From positions 2,170,001 to 2,234,000 of the forward strand of contig NZ_CP007032.1 of NCBI RefSeq assembly GCF_000231405.2: a stretch of 64,000 nucleotides of DNA. Reading direction: 5' to 3'. The translations under genes were made by a program, and so were the position numbers. Positions 37,920 to 49,363 of the stretch are shown piece after piece (position 1 is the stretch's first letter; every line of letters begins with the position of its first letter). The DNA comes from Desulfitobacterium metallireducens DSM 15288. GTDB taxonomy: Bacteria > Bacillota > Desulfitobacteriia > Desulfitobacteriales > Desulfitobacteriaceae. The notes beneath the pieces are model-generated. The model was given only the letters and a program-made list of their open reading frames with translations, made no database searches and was not told the DNA's origin.

Positions 37920-39641
37920 TTACTTCAACGCTTCTGCAATAATACCCTGTACTTTGCTAGTCAGCTCCTCGACCTTCACAAGCTCCATCTCTCCCGTTTT
38001 ACGCAACCGAAATTCAACTTGACCTTGTGCCAAAGTCTTGCTTCCAATGGTCACGCGAAGAGGATAACCAACGAGGTCTGCGTCTTTAAATTTGACGCCT
38101 GGGCGCTCATCACGGTCATCCATCATAACTTCAACGCCCGCCTGAAGGAGTTCTTCATAAAGTTTTTCCGCTGTCTCTACAACTTGAGAATCTTTCATAC
38201 TCACAGGAACGACAATAACCTGGTAAGGAGCAATAGGTATCGGCCAAATGATCCCATCATTATCATTGTTCTGTTCAATTGCGGCCGCCATTGTCCGACT
38301 GACTCCAACACCGTAGCATCCCATAACACAAGGTTTTTCTTGCCCATTTTCATCTACGAAATTAGCACTGAGTGCTTTTGAATACTTCGTTCCCAATTTA
38401 AACACTTGTCCGACTTCGATTCCACGAGCCTCTTTTAATGCCCCTCCACATTTAAGGCATTTCTCACCAGCGACAATCATGCGAAGATCAAAAACCTGAT
38501 CTAAGCGAAAATCTCGTTCAGGGAGAACATTGATATAATGCTGCTCAGCTTGATTGGCTCCACAAGCCGCTTTTTTCATTAAAGAAACTTCCAAATCAGC
38601 AACAATCTTGAGATCTTTGGGTGCATTAATCGGTCCCACAAAGCCTGGTTCGCAGCCTAAGGTCTGACGTACTACTTCGGGATCTGCTAACTGCAAATTT
38701 ACAAAAGGTCCAAGCATATTATTAAGCTTAATTTCGTTGATTTCACGGTCACCCCGAACAAGGACTAAGAAAATTTGCTCATCCCCTTGGTATAACATGG
38801 ATTTCACAAGTTCGTGTTGCCCTAATCCAAGAAAATCCGACACCTGTTCGATGGTCTTCATATGAGGAGTTTCAACTAAGCTATAATCCTCTCTAACCGT
38901 CTCACTCTTAATAGGTTGGGGTTGACATTCTGCTTTCTCGACATTAGCTGCATAATCACAGTCTGGACAATAAACAACAGCCGCTTCTCCAGAATCAGCA
39001 AGAACCATAAATTCGTGAGTTCCCCCGCTCCCGCCAATAGCGCCTGCATCAGCCTCCACTGGTCGGAACGTTAACCCACAACGTGAAAAGATACGCGTGT
39101 AGGCGTTATACATTTTTTGATAACTTTCAGCAAGGCCTGCTTCATCTTTATCAAAAGAATATAAATCTTTCATCACAAATTCTCGACCCCGCATTAAACC
39201 AAAACGGGGGCGACGTTCATCACGATACTTATTTTGAATTTGATAGAGGAGCAAAGGGAGTTGCTTATAGGAGCGGACCTCACCCCGGACTAAATCCGTT
39301 ACAATCTCTTCATGAGTCGGTCCTAAGCAGAATTCGCGGTCATGTCGATCCTTCACGCGAAACATTTCCGGTCCATAAACATCCCATCGTCCCGTTTCAC
39401 GCCAAAGTTCCGCTGGCTGGATGATGGGAAGCAGAACTTCTTGTCCCCCTTTAGCATCCATTTCTTCCCGAACAATCTGTTCAATTTTCTTAAGAATTCT
39501 TAATCCTAAAGGTAAATAAGTATAAACTCCTGCAGCTGCTTTACGAATCAGACCCGCTCGAAGCATTAGTTTCTGACTAACTACTTCAGCCTCGGCCGGA
39601 ACTTCACGCAACGTGGGATTCAGAATTTGGCTAACACGCAT
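37920..39641 (-). CDS. proS: Prolyl-tRNA synthetase
   Basis: A 573-residue bacterial-type class II synthetase. Motif 1/2 region ([20 protein letters not shown] and [20 protein letters not shown]), the YbaK-like editing insertion between about 225 and 385, then motif 3 and the anticodon-binding domain ([15 protein letters not shown] onward). Full length. It follows ispG by a few bases, so the two are co-transcribed. No T-box leader is seen directly upstream, consistent with being inside an operon. Confidence 0.96.
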   Translation of the reverse strand: MRVSQILNPTLREVPAEAEVVSQKLMLRAGLIRKAAAGVYTYLPLGLRILKKIEQIVREEMDAKGGQEVLLPIIQPAELWRETGRWDVYGPEMFRVKDRHDREFCLGPTHEEIVTDLVRGEVRSYKQLPLLLYQIQNKYRDERRPRFGLMRGREFVMKDLYSFDKDEAGLAESYQKMYNAYTRIFSRCGLTFRPVEADAGAIGGSGGTHEFMVLADSGEAAVVYCPDCDYAANVEKAECQPQPIKSETVREDYSLVETPHMKTIEQVSDFLGLGQHELVKSMLYQGDEQIFLVLVRGDREINEIKLNNMLGPFVNLQLADPEVVRQTLGCEPGFVGPINAPKDLKIVADLEVSLMKKAACGANQAEQHYINVLPERDFRLDQVFDLRMIVAGEKCLKCGGALKEARGIEVGQVFKLGTKYSKALSANFVDENGQEKPCVMGCYGVGVSRTMAAAIEQNNDNDGIIWPIPIAPYQVIVVPVSMKDSQVVETAEKLYEELLQAGVEVMMDDRDERPGVKFKDADLVGYPLRVTIGSKTLAQGQVEFRLRKTGEMELVKVEELTSKVQGIIAEALK

Positions 39642-40727
39642 TTAATGTTCATCCTTTCCATGCTCTTTTACGTAATTCTCAATTTCTTTCAATAAAGCAG
39701 GCAACAATTCATCTTCGGGTAAACGAGCAACGATCTCACCCTTCCGGAAGAGAAGCCCCATCCCTTTGCCACCAGCAATTCCGAAATCCGCTTCACGTGC
39801 TTCACCTGGGCCATTGACTGCACATCCCATAACGGCAACCTTCAAAGGCCTGTCCAAAGCAGGAAGACTAGAAAGCCTCGTTTCCACTTGTTCAGCGAGT
39901 TCCGCAAGATTGACCTGTGTTCGACCACAGGTTGGGCAACTGATCAAATCAACATTTCGTTCTCTCAGCCCCAAAGTTCTTAAAATACTTAGTGCCACTG
40001 GAATCTCCTGCACAGGATCTCCTGTTAAAGAGACTCGAATTGTATCTCCAATTCCTTCTGCAAGCAAGGTTCCTATGCCGACGGCAGATTTCACTAACCC
40101 AGAACGTACGGTTCCAGCCTCAGTGACTCCCACATGTAACGGATAATCTACAGTCTCCGACATTAAACGATATGCTTTAAGCATGAGCGGAACCTCGGAA
40201 GCTTTTAAAGAGACTTTTATTTTATCATATCCTTCATCTTCCAGCACGTGAATATGTTTTAAAGCGCTTTCAACCATGCCTTCGGCTGTAACTCCTTGAT
40301 ATTTTTCCCGAATTTCCTTTTCTAGGGACCCTGCATTTACGCCGATGCGAATGGGGATTTCTCTTTCCTTAACCGCATGAACAACTTCTTGAACCTTCCA
40401 TCGGGCACCAATATTTCCCGGATTGAGCCGGAGTCCATGAATACCTTGTTCAATTGCAATAAGAGCTAAGCGATAATCAAAATGAATATCAGCGATTACT
40501 GGGAGTATGCTTTGAGCTGAAATCGCTTTTACAGCGTATGCAGCATCCTGATCCAGGACTGCCACTCGAACAACCTCACAGCCGACTTTCGCTAAGGCTT
40601 CAATTTGTTGCAACGTCTCTTTGACATTGCGGGTATCTGTATTTGTCATGGATTGGATAACAACAGGTGCTCCCCCGCCAATAGTTACATGTCCGATTCT
40701 AACCGCTTTCGTTTCTTTTCTTGACAC
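39642..40727 (-). CDS. ispG: 4-hydroxy-3-methylbut-2-enyl diphosphate synthase
   Basis: A 361-residue MEP-pathway enzyme (GcpE) using a 4Fe-4S cluster. N-terminal VTIGGGAPVVIQSMTNTDTR (about 13-32), TIM barrel, then C-terminal Fe-S cysteines in SCPTCGRTQVNLAEL (about 265-279) and VMGCAVNGPGEA (about 303-314). With rseP, dxr, cdsA and uppS it forms the isoprenoid/lipid cluster. Confidence 0.96.
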   Translation of the reverse strand: MSRKETKAVRIGHVTIGGGAPVVIQSMTNTDTRNVKETLQQIEALAKVGCEVVRVAVLDQDAAYAVKAISAQSILPVIADIHFDYRLALIAIEQGIHGLRLNPGNIGARWKVQEVVHAVKEREIPIRIGVNAGSLEKEIREKYQGVTAEGMVESALKHIHVLEDEGYDKIKVSLKASEVPLMLKAYRLMSETVDYPLHVGVTEAGTVRSGLVKSAVGIGTLLAEGIGDTIRVSLTGDPVQEIPVALSILRTLGLRERNVDLISCPTCGRTQVNLAELAEQVETRLSSLPALDRPLKVAVMGCAVNGPGEAREADFGIAGGKGMGLLFRKGEIVARLPEDELLPALLKEIENYVKEHGKDEH

Positions 40728-40739
40728 AGCCTTGGCCTC

Positions 40740-41804
40740 CTACCCTTTTCCCACAAAAAGTTTAAGAATATCTTGATACGTAACCGCGATCATTAACGCA
40801 AACAATAATACAAAACCGATAAAGTGAATAAAGTTTTCACGTTCAGGGTTAATCGGTTTTCCACGCAGTCCTTCAATTAGAAGGAACACTAAACGGCTAC
40901 CATCGAGTGCTGGAATCGGAAAAAGATTAAGAAGTCCGAGTTGTACGCTTAACATTCCAGTTAAACTGAGCAAATTAGCAAATCCTTGCTTTGCCCCTTC
41001 CCCAATAACCTGAGCAATGGCAACAGGACCTCCTAATTCGGCTGAAGTCTTACCGGTAATCATCTGGGTTAATGAAACAACAATGAGCTTTGTTAAATCA
41101 ACGGTTTGCTGCCACCCATACTTCACTGAATCGACAAGGGACGTTTTTTCATAAATAACTTGAGGGGCAATTCCCACCATGCCGAACCCCGTTTGTTCAT
41201 CCTTTTCTGTTTGTAACGTAACGGTTTCCTGCTTACCTGCTTGCTCAAGCGTAAGGGTAACCTTTTGATTCGGCTTAGAATGAATAGCATTCACACAATC
41301 GTCCCATTCGGGAGTAGCTATTCCATCAATCGCGAGGATTTTTGCTCCGGCTTGAATTCCAGCCTGTGCAGCAGATTTTCCTTCGACTATAGATCCAATA
41401 GCATTTCCGTTCGCTGCTGTTGGAATACCATAGTAAGCAAAGACAAGCACGAAAAGAAAAATGGCCAGTACAAAATTCATAATTGCACCAGCAGCAATCA
41501 CCGCCATCCTCTGCCAAACCTTTTTGTTCGTAAAGCTTCGCGGGTCATGCGAAGGTGCTAGCTCTTGTTCTCCGTTTTCATTAACTTCAGGGTCCATTCC
41601 ATATAAGCGAACGAATCCACCCAACGGAATAACTCGAAGGTTATATTCAGTTTCCTTACCTTTATAACCCACAATTTTTGGGCCAAAACCAAAAGCGAAT
41701 TCTAGAACTTTGATCCCATTCAAGCGTGCTACAATATAGTGTCCAAATTCATGAATCATCACAAGTAGCCCGAAAACAAAAATAACGGCTAAGGCATTAG
41801 TCAT
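40740..41804 (-). CDS. rseP: RIP site-2 zinc metalloprotease RseP
   Basis: A 354-residue intramembrane protease. The first membrane helix carries HEFGH (about 20-24), followed by a PDZ domain (IGSIVEGKSAAQAGIQAGAK region, about 124-200) and C-terminal membrane helices with the second active-site motif NLFPIPALDGSRL. The start is the ATG with GAGGAGGGG about 6 bp upstream; seven more codons are open before it. It lies between dxr and ispG. Probably cleaves anti-sigma or other membrane regulators. Confidence 0.94.
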   Translation of the reverse strand: MTNALAVIFVFGLLVMIHEFGHYIVARLNGIKVLEFAFGFGPKIVGYKGKETEYNLRVIPLGGFVRLYGMDPEVNENGEQELAPSHDPRSFTNKKVWQRMAVIAAGAIMNFVLAIFLFVLVFAYYGIPTAANGNAIGSIVEGKSAAQAGIQAGAKILAIDGIATPEWDDCVNAIHSKPNQKVTLTLEQAGKQETVTLQTEKDEQTGFGMVGIAPQVIYEKTSLVDSVKYGWQQTVDLTKLIVVSLTQMITGKTSAELGGPVAIAQVIGEGAKQGFANLLSLTGMLSVQLGLLNLFPIPALDGSRLVFLLIEGLRGKPINPERENFIHFIGFVLLFALMIAVTYQDILKLFVGKG

Positions 41805-41854
41805 CTCGCAACCCCTCCTCATCACTCGCTACATCTGAACGTGAGTGTCCCACT

Positions 41855-43012
41855 TTAGCAGTTCTGAATTCGTTCTTGCGTACGTTTGCGAGCCCAATCA
41901 TCTGCCTCTAATATGCTTTCCAAATCCGTGGCGTCTAACACCTCATGTTCCGCACAGATGTCCTCCACAATTTCAACGATTTGTAAATAGCCAATCTTCT
42001 GTTGAAGAAAAGCATAAACAGCAACCTCATTGGCTGCATTCATGACCGCAGGAAGAGTACCTCCCCGTCTGCCAACTTCATAAGCAAGTGCCAAAGCCGG
42101 CGTCTCTTTTAAATTTGGTTCCTGAAAAGTCAACGTTTTTCCTCTTAAATCTAGCCTTTCAAAAGGGCTTGACCAGCGTGTAGGATAACTTAACGCATAT
42201 TGAATAGGTAACCGCATATCTGGGCGACCTAATTGCGCTAAGATACTTCCATCTTGATATTGCACCATAGAATGAACAATACTCTGGGGATGAACTAATA
42301 CTTCAATCTTATCATAAGTCAAGCCAAAAAGATGGTGTGCTTCTATGACTTCCAATCCCTTATTCATCATCGTGGCCGAATCAATCGTAATCTTAGCTCC
42401 CATACTCCAATTCGGATGTTTCAATGCCATTTCCGGCGTAACTTCGCTTAATTGCTCACGGGACCACCCTAGAAAAGGTCCTCCCGAAGCCGTAATTAAA
42501 ATTTTTTCAAGCAGCCCGTTCGGCTCTTCCAAACACTGAAAAATTGCCGAATGTTCGCTATCGACTGGGATAATCGAACGGCCAAGGCGCTTTGCCGTCT
42601 CCATTACAAGTTCTCCACCTGCAACCAGCGTTTCTTTATTGGCTAATGCAATATTCTTGCCTGCCTTTAAGGCGGCCAACGTTGGCTCTAAACCAATACG
42701 TCCACTAATTGCAGTAACAACCGTATCCGGTTCCTTGGCGGTTACCGTGCGAATAATTCCGTCCATGCCTTGTTCAACCACGACGGGCAGATCACGTAAG
42801 CGAGCTTTTAACTCTCTTGCCCCTTTCTCGTCCATCATAGCCACGATCTGAGGCTTAAATTCACGAACCTGACGTTCTATTTCGTCCACGCGAGTACCTG
42901 CCACGAGGGCATAGACTTGAAGCTGCTCGGGATTTTCCCGTACAACATCTAACGTCTGTGTTCCAATCGAGCCTGTTGAACCAAGGACTGTTAATCTCTT
43001 CACACCAATCAC
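41855..43012 (-). CDS. dxr: 1-deoxy-D-xylulose 5-phosphate reductoisomerase
   Basis: A 385-residue second enzyme of the MEP pathway. NADPH motif VLGSTGSIGTQTLDV (about 9-23), the substrate/metal motif IPVDSEHSAIFQ (about 149-160) and ASGGPF. Full length. Clustered with ispG, rseP, cdsA and uppS. Confidence 0.96.
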   Translation of the reverse strand: MIGVKRLTVLGSTGSIGTQTLDVVRENPEQLQVYALVAGTRVDEIERQVREFKPQIVAMMDEKGARELKARLRDLPVVVEQGMDGIIRTVTAKEPDTVVTAISGRIGLEPTLAALKAGKNIALANKETLVAGGELVMETAKRLGRSIIPVDSEHSAIFQCLEEPNGLLEKILITASGGPFLGWSREQLSEVTPEMALKHPNWSMGAKITIDSATMMNKGLEVIEAHHLFGLTYDKIEVLVHPQSIVHSMVQYQDGSILAQLGRPDMRLPIQYALSYPTRWSSPFERLDLRGKTLTFQEPNLKETPALALAYEVGRRGGTLPAVMNAANEVAVYAFLQQKIGYLQIVEIVEDICAEHEVLDATDLESILEADDWARKRTQERIQNC

Positions 43013-43021
43013 ACTTTCATC

Positions 43022-44128
43022 CTAATTTTTAGGGTCTGTAAAAATTCCCGCTTTTCTTAGTGCTTCATATAGGATAACTAAACCAGGGCCCAGCACTAAA
43101 CCCACTCCCCCCAGTAAATTCAAACCGACATACATCGAAATTAGTGTGGGTAAAGGGTGGAGTCCGATGCCCTTCGACATAATCTTAGGTTCTAAAATCT
43201 GACGGATTACCAATGCCACAACCCAAATGATAATAAGTTGAATAGCCTTAGGAGCGGCCCCGATAATGAGCAATATAATAGCCCATGGAACAAAAATAAT
43301 ACCCGTTCCAACAATCGGTAAAAGGTCTAAAAATGCGGAAATAAAACCAATCGTAAAAGCATAAGGATTTCCCATCAGCAGTAATCCAAACGTCAACGTC
43401 ACTCCTGTAATGGAGATTAAGATCGTCTCTGAGCGCACAAAACCGACAATTGCTGAACCGAGATCTTGGCCTACAGATTGAGCTCCCGTATGCCATCTTT
43501 GGGGAACAAATCCGTGAAAAAAGCGTTTAACTCCTGGAAAGCTTGCACTCATCATATAGGTCGCTACAACTGAGATCACTAAAATAATAAAGAAACCAGG
43601 TACTGCCGCTAAAAAATTCAAAAGTGCTAAACTCGCAGAACCTGCCCCGTTTTGTAAAGATGTAACAATCGTGCTCACTGAGGAGTTCAAGGTTGCTTGA
43701 ATTTGGGGATTAATCACTACAAATTTTTCAACGCTATCGATAAGCTGATTGATCAAACTCATAAAATAACTATAATCAGGTAGAGTTAATGAAAGAGCCG
43801 ATAATTCATTATAAAGTCTAACGACAATGAGTGTAACAAAAAGAACAATTCCCGCGATCACTAGAATAAGAGCGAGTATTGACGCTAAGGGACGTTTCAT
43901 TTTCATGCCCCTCATCAATTGGGTAACTAATGGCTCCATTAAAAGGGCAATTAAAAAAGCAAGAATAAAAGGCAAAAAGGCATAGAACAATGTATTCATA
44001 GCCTTCCCAAAGACGGGTAAAAACTCTTGCACAAAATATGTAAAAAGCTTGAGTAAAACAAGCACACTTGTCACTACTACCAAACGATTTAGGTTAGCCC
44101 TTAATTTATTTCTTTGAGGATTATTCAA
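43022..44128 (-). CDS. AI-2E family permease (YtvI/PerM-like)
   Basis: A 368-residue integral membrane protein with about eight segments and the family motif near the C-terminus (FLDLLPIVGTGIIFVPWAI, about 265-283, then LEPKIMSKGIGLHPL). Members include export permeases for autoinducer-2 and Na+/H+ antiporters; the substrate here cannot be told. It is inserted between dxr and cdsA, probably co-transcribed: 6-9 bp gaps on both sides. Confidence 0.88.
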   Translation of the reverse strand: MNNPQRNKLRANLNRLVVVTSVLVLLKLFTYFVQEFLPVFGKAMNTLFYAFLPFILAFLIALLMEPLVTQLMRGMKMKRPLASILALILVIAGIVLFVTLIVVRLYNELSALSLTLPDYSYFMSLINQLIDSVEKFVVINPQIQATLNSSVSTIVTSLQNGAGSASLALLNFLAAVPGFFIILVISVVATYMMSASFPGVKRFFHGFVPQRWHTGAQSVGQDLGSAIVGFVRSETILISITGVTLTFGLLLMGNPYAFTIGFISAFLDLLPIVGTGIIFVPWAIILLIIGAAPKAIQLIIIWVVALVIRQILEPKIMSKGIGLHPLPTLISMYVGLNLLGGVGLVLGPGLVILYEALRKAGIFTDPKN

Positions 44129-44134
44129 AACTTA

Positions 44135-44923
44135 TCACCTCGCTGCCAAAAGCAGAACTATATAATACACAATGGGGAAAGCAAAGAGCATACTATCAAA
44201 ACGATCTAAAAAGCCGCCATGACCTGGGATTAAGTCTCCTGAGTCCTTTACTCCAGCACTTCGCTTTAATGCTGACTCAAAAAGGTCTCCTATTTGAGCA
44301 CTGATTCCCACAATGAAACTCAGCCCCAGAAAGAAAGGCAAAGGCATCCCCCCCATTACCTGAGAGGCGATCAGCCCCATCAAGATAGCTCCAATAAGTC
44401 CACCAATTGAGCCTTCTATCGTTTTATTCGGACTGACATGAGGTGCGAGGGGATGTTTTCCAAAAGCCCTCCCTACAAGATATGCAAATGTATCCGTCGT
44501 CCATACCAAAAAAAACGCTAAAAGAGTCCAGGACCTTCCTTGCTCCAAAGAACGTAGTAAATACAAATGTGAACTAAGAACGACCGTATATATAATGCTT
44601 AGAAAATTAAGAGCAACCTCAGGAATGAGAACATCAGGATATAGGAGCCCCATTCGTCCCAGGCTTATAAGTAACCAGAAAATCAAAAATGGAAACATCC
44701 ACTCTCTTAAATCAAGCGTGATGAGCAATAGCCAAACGATTGCACCGATAAAAGTGGCCTTCATCCAAATTTTTACTTTTAACTTATGTGCTATCTCCTG
44801 AAATTCGTGGAGTGCTAGTAATCCAATCACTGCAGCCAAAAACGCCGTATAAGGCCCCCCAAGGTAAGTTAAGATAAGCAGGAGTGGTGCTCCGATTAAA
44901 GCGCTTATAGATCTAAGTAACAT
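44135..44923 (-). CDS. cdsA: Phosphatidate cytidylyltransferase
   Basis: A 262-residue multi-spanning membrane enzyme forming CDP-diacylglycerol. The C-terminal signature is visible: SALKRSAGVKDSGDLIPGHG followed by GFLDRFDSMLFAFP. Earlier KHPLAPHVSPNKTIEGSIGG is also typical. Eleven bp after uppS. Confidence 0.95.
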   Translation of the reverse strand: MLLRSISALIGAPLLLILTYLGGPYTAFLAAVIGLLALHEFQEIAHKLKVKIWMKATFIGAIVWLLLITLDLREWMFPFLIFWLLISLGRMGLLYPDVLIPEVALNFLSIIYTVVLSSHLYLLRSLEQGRSWTLLAFFLVWTTDTFAYLVGRAFGKHPLAPHVSPNKTIEGSIGGLIGAILMGLIASQVMGGMPLPFFLGLSFIVGISAQIGDLFESALKRSAGVKDSGDLIPGHGGFLDRFDSMLFAFPIVYYIVLLLAAR

Positions 44924-44934
44924 AGATAACTCCC

Positions 44935-45702
44935 TTATTCCTTATTGATGCCGCCAAAGCGGCGTTCCCGTAGTTGATACGTTTTAATGGCATCAAGCAA
45001 TGTTTCTGGAGTGAAATCCGGCCAAAGCTGTTCAGTTATCACAATCTCAGTATAGGCCAATTGCCAGAGCATAAAATTACTTAAGCGCATTTCACCAGAG
45101 GTACGAATCAATAGATCGGGGTCGGGTAAACCCACAGTAAATAATGAGGAGCTAATCCGTTCTTCGTTAATTTCCTCAGGTGCTAATTTCCCTTGCTGGA
45201 TTTCTTCGCCCAATATGCGTAAAGCCCTCGTAACTTCAGCGCGTCCCCCATAATTCAAAGCCAAATTAAGGATCAAACCAGTGTTATGCTCGGTTTGCTT
45301 AGTCGCTCTGGATAATTCTTTCTGTGCTTCAAGCGGCAGAAGGGTTAGATCACCCATGGTCATAATTTTGACGTTATTTCCATGGAGCTCATTAAGCTCA
45401 GCCCGCAAATATTCTGTAAGTAAACGCATCAAGATACCGACTTCATCTTTGGGTCTTCGCCAATTTTCAGTTGAAAAGGCGTAAACCGTTAATACTTCGA
45501 CTCCCAAGTTTGAACAGGTCTTGACCACTTCACGAATAGCTTCTACCCCTGCACGATGCCCCATTGTACGAGGCAGCCCTCTTTTTTTCGCCCACCGGCC
45601 ATTCCCATCCATGATGATTGCGATATGGCGAGGTAAACGTTCTAGATCAATCCCCTTCGGAGAGAATACTTTTTTATCCTTATTTCTAAAGCTAAGCCAC
45701 AT
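44935..45702 (-). CDS. uppS: Undecaprenyl diphosphate synthase
   Basis: A 255-residue cis-prenyltransferase making the lipid carrier for peptidoglycan. Motifs: AIIMDGNGRWAKKRG (about 28-42, catalytic Asp), GHRAGVEAIREVV, YAFSTENWRRP, and the C-terminal PDLLIRTSGEMRLSNFMLWQ. The start is the ATG with GGAGG 8 bp upstream; an ATG five codons earlier overlaps that ribosome site and is less likely. Confidence 0.96.
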   Translation of the reverse strand: MWLSFRNKDKKVFSPKGIDLERLPRHIAIIMDGNGRWAKKRGLPRTMGHRAGVEAIREVVKTCSNLGVEVLTVYAFSTENWRRPKDEVGILMRLLTEYLRAELNELHGNNVKIMTMGDLTLLPLEAQKELSRATKQTEHNTGLILNLALNYGGRAEVTRALRILGEEIQQGKLAPEEINEERISSSLFTVGLPDPDLLIRTSGEMRLSNFMLWQLAYTEIVITEQLWPDFTPETLLDAIKTYQLRERRFGGINKE

Positions 45703-45736
45703 CTTATCCACCTCCATTTGGCCGGCTATAGGTGGT

Positions 45737-45764
45737 CAAAGACCCCCTTAAATGAGGGGGTCAT
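45737..45764 (-). terminator. Hairpin between frr and uppS
   Basis: GACCCCCTC / GAGGGGGTC-type stem (GACCCCC..GGGGGTC) with a short loop, then TCTTTGACC on the minus strand. A GC-rich stem with a poor T-run: likely a partial terminator. Confidence 0.6.
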
Positions 45765-45767
45765 CTG

Positions 45768-47058
<1,291 letters not shown>

Positions 47059-47111
47059 TTATATAATACTACATTTCCTCTGGAATTTCCTTTTTGAAAT
47101 TTCTACGGTTC

Positions 47112-47138
47112 GAAAAAGAGAACACCTAAGTGTTCTCT
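47112..47138 (-). terminator. Terminator after tsf
   Basis: AGAGAACACCTAAGTGTTCTCT stem followed on the minus strand by TTTTTCG. Separates rpsB-tsf from pyrH-frr. Confidence 0.85.
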
Positions 47139-47149
47139 ATACGCTTTCC

Positions 47150-47803
47150 TTAGCGGTTCATTTCCTTTGCAACTTCAGCTGCAAAATCTTCTTGTTTTTT
47201 CTCAATTCCTTCGCCTAATTCATAGCGAGTAAAGCGTCGAATGACAATCCGCTCGCCAATCTTCGCGGTTTTTTCCATGACTATATCGCTGATCGTTTTA
47301 TCTGGATCCTTCACAAATTCTTGGTCCATTAAGCAAAATTCTTTGTAGAATTTTGAGATTCGTCCTTCAACCATTTTTTCAATAATTTTTTCTGGTTTTC
47401 CTTCATTACGGGCCTGGGCTTTTAAGATGTCTTTCTCATGCTGTAGAACATCTTCGGGAACATCTTCTTTGTTCAAATACTCAGGCTTCGCTGCAGCAAT
47501 ATGCAAAGCAATATCACGAACAAAAAGTTTAAAATCTTCGGTATTTGCTACAAAGTCAGTCTCACAATTGACTTCAAGAAGAACACCGATTCGACCGCCA
47601 CCATGAATATATGAATACACAATTCCTTCAGCAGCAATTCGGCCTTCTTTTTTCGCAGCAGCCGCTAAGCCTTTTTCACGTAATAAGTCAATCGCTTTTT
47701 CAATGTCACCGCTAACTTCCGTTAAAGCCTTTTTACAATCCATCATACCTGCGCCAGTACGCTCACGAAGCTCTTTTACCAGAGCTGCAGTTATTTCAGC
47801 CAT
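47150..47803 (-). CDS. tsf: Elongation factor Ts
   Basis: A 217-residue guanine-nucleotide exchange factor for EF-Tu. N-terminal UBA-like domain ([20 protein letters not shown], about 8-27), the Phe-containing motif [11 protein letters not shown] (about 79-89) that pries open EF-Tu. It is the short form (about 200-220 residues) found in many clostridia rather than the 290-residue Bacillus form. GGAGG lies before the chosen ATG. Confidence 0.96.
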   Translation of the reverse strand: MAEITAALVKELRERTGAGMMDCKKALTEVSGDIEKAIDLLREKGLAAAAKKEGRIAAEGIVYSYIHGGGRIGVLLEVNCETDFVANTEDFKLFVRDIALHIAAAKPEYLNKEDVPEDVLQHEKDILKAQARNEGKPEKIIEKMVEGRISKFYKEFCLMDQEFVKDPDKTISDIVMEKTAKIGERIVIRRFTRYELGEGIEKKQEDFAAEVAKEMNR

Positions 47804-47870
47804 TTCAAAAACCTCCAACTATATGTATATTAAATTTAAATATAAAATTTGATTTCATAAAAACTTAATT

Positions 47871-47926
47871 AAAAAAGGGCAGGATGAGCATCAGGGAAGT
47901 TTAGCCAACCCTTCTTCACCCTGCCC
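47871..47926 (-). terminator. Hairpin between rpsB and tsf
   Basis: GGGCAGG / CCTGCCC stem with a long loop (~36 nt, containing further complementary pieces) and a T6 run on the minus strand. Likely a partial terminator setting the rpsB:tsf ratio. Confidence 0.6.
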
Positions 47927-47964
47927 CCTCTTTTTATTCCCTATCTTTAATCTCTGAGGGATAA

Positions 47965-48705
47965 TTATTCAGCACTAACTTCCTCAGCCGCACTTTGTCC
48001 TTCGGCAGCTTCTTCATCAAGGCTACCTTGTTGAGCTTCGATAATAGCGTCAGCCATTTTTCCAGTTAAGAGTTTAACTGCACGAATAGCATCATCATTA
48101 GCCGGAATTACAACATCAATCTCATCCGGATCGCAGTTCGTATCAACGATACCTACGATAGGAATATTCAAACGACGTGCTTCGGCAACTGCGATACGCT
48201 CTTTACGTGGATCAACAATGAACAAAGCATCTGGGAGTTTCTTCATCGTCTTGATTCCGCCTAAGAAACGTTCTAGTTTCTCCATCTCATGACGAAGATT
48301 AGCAACTTCTTTTTTAGGAAGAATTTCAAAGACTCCTTCAGCATCCATCCGTTCCAATTCCTTAAGGCGATTTACGCGCTTTTGAATAGTTTGGAAGTTT
48401 GTCAGCATACCACCGAGCCAACGCTCGTTAACAAAATACATTCCGCAACGTTCAGCTTCTTCTTTCACTGACTCTTGAGCCTGCTTTTTGGTGCCGACGA
48501 ATAACATCGTACCCCCATCTGCAGCAAGATTACGCACGAAATTGTAGGCCTCGTCAACTTTCTTAACGGTTTTTTGCAAGTCAATGATATAAATACCATT
48601 GCGCTCCGTAAAAATGTAGCGAGCCATCTTAGGATTCCAGCGACGTGTTTGATGACCGAAGTGAACACCGGCTTCAAGTAATTGTTTCATAGAAATTACA
48701 GCCAT
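47965..48705 (-). CDS. rpsB: 30S ribosomal protein S2
   Basis: A 246-residue protein. [20 protein letters not shown] (about 6-25), [27 protein letters not shown] and [18 protein letters not shown] are all family-specific. The start is the ATG with GAGAGGAGG upstream; the frame is open 30 codons further into the leader. Confidence 0.97.
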   Translation of the reverse strand: MAVISMKQLLEAGVHFGHQTRRWNPKMARYIFTERNGIYIIDLQKTVKKVDEAYNFVRNLAADGGTMLFVGTKKQAQESVKEEAERCGMYFVNERWLGGMLTNFQTIQKRVNRLKELERMDAEGVFEILPKKEVANLRHEMEKLERFLGGIKTMKKLPDALFIVDPRKERIAVAEARRLNIPIVGIVDTNCDPDEIDVVIPANDDAIRAVKLLTGKMADAIIEAQQGSLDEEAAEGQSAAEEVSAE

Positions 48706-48818
48706 TGTGTTGCACCTCCTCTCCTTGTTTTTTTCCTCCGCAGGTTCATCTTCCAATTCACCCTGAATACAGGGAACTTGAATCGAAAATCCCACTGCGT
48801 GTGTAATACACCTTTAGT

Positions 48819-48847
48819 AGAATACCATACCGTGTTTTTCTTTGCAA
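48819..48847 (-). promoter_or_regulatory. Promoter of rpsB-tsf
   Basis: On the minus strand: TTGCAA, 17-bp spacer, TATTCT, about 110 bp before the rpsB ATG. The remaining leader (48706-48810) includes an imperfect stem (CCCTGTATTCAGGG) that may take part in S2 autoregulation. Confidence 0.65.
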
Positions 48848-48896
48848 CAAAATCTGATCAGTTTTTCAGGAATATCTGCGGCTATCTGCTACTTCA

Positions 48897-49349
48897 TCAA
48901 CTCATATTCGAACGAATCGCATGATTTGCAACAAATTGCTCTAGATCACTCATCAGTTCCGGAAAAGGAAAGTAGAGTTCAGAAATGTAATACAACTGAT
49001 TATGGCTGGTTTTAATCTGCACCACTTCTTCACCTTTAGGCGAGGTATAAAGCGCAACCCGCCGGATATCCTCGGGAGCAAGCAGATGCTCTCCTGCTAA
49101 CGAATAAAAGATAATACGATCCTCGTCAATCCGCAGGTGTTTACTTCGGCCATAAATCCACAAGACGAGTATTCCCAGAAGAGTTGCGATATAAAGTCCT
49201 GACAAGATGTAGCGTTCAAGGATCGATATTTTGAAAGCGAGAACTATAAGCAAGATCATCACCGGGTACCCTATTAAAAATAGTATTCCTGGAAAAATCA
49301 AGGGTTTAAGCTGATAATGATATTCATGCTCCTCTTCCTGCATAAACAT
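48897..49349 (-). CDS. Membrane protein with PH-like domain, unknown function
   Basis: A 150-residue protein with two close membrane segments (about 17-40 and 46-66), then a basic/polar cytosolic part (HLRIDEDRIIFYSLAGEHLL, EDIRRVALYTSPKGEEVVQI) of the kind seen in bacterial PH-domain (bPH) proteins. Lies between codY and rpsB on the same strand. I cannot assign a specific family or function. Confidence 0.6.
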   Translation of the reverse strand: MFMQEEEHEYHYQLKPLIFPGILFLIGYPVMILLIVLAFKISILERYILSGLYIATLLGILVLWIYGRSKHLRIDEDRIIFYSLAGEHLLAPEDIRRVALYTSPKGEEVVQIKTSHNQLYYISELYFPFPELMSDLEQFVANHAIRSNMS

Positions 49350-49363
49350 CCCACCCTTTTGCT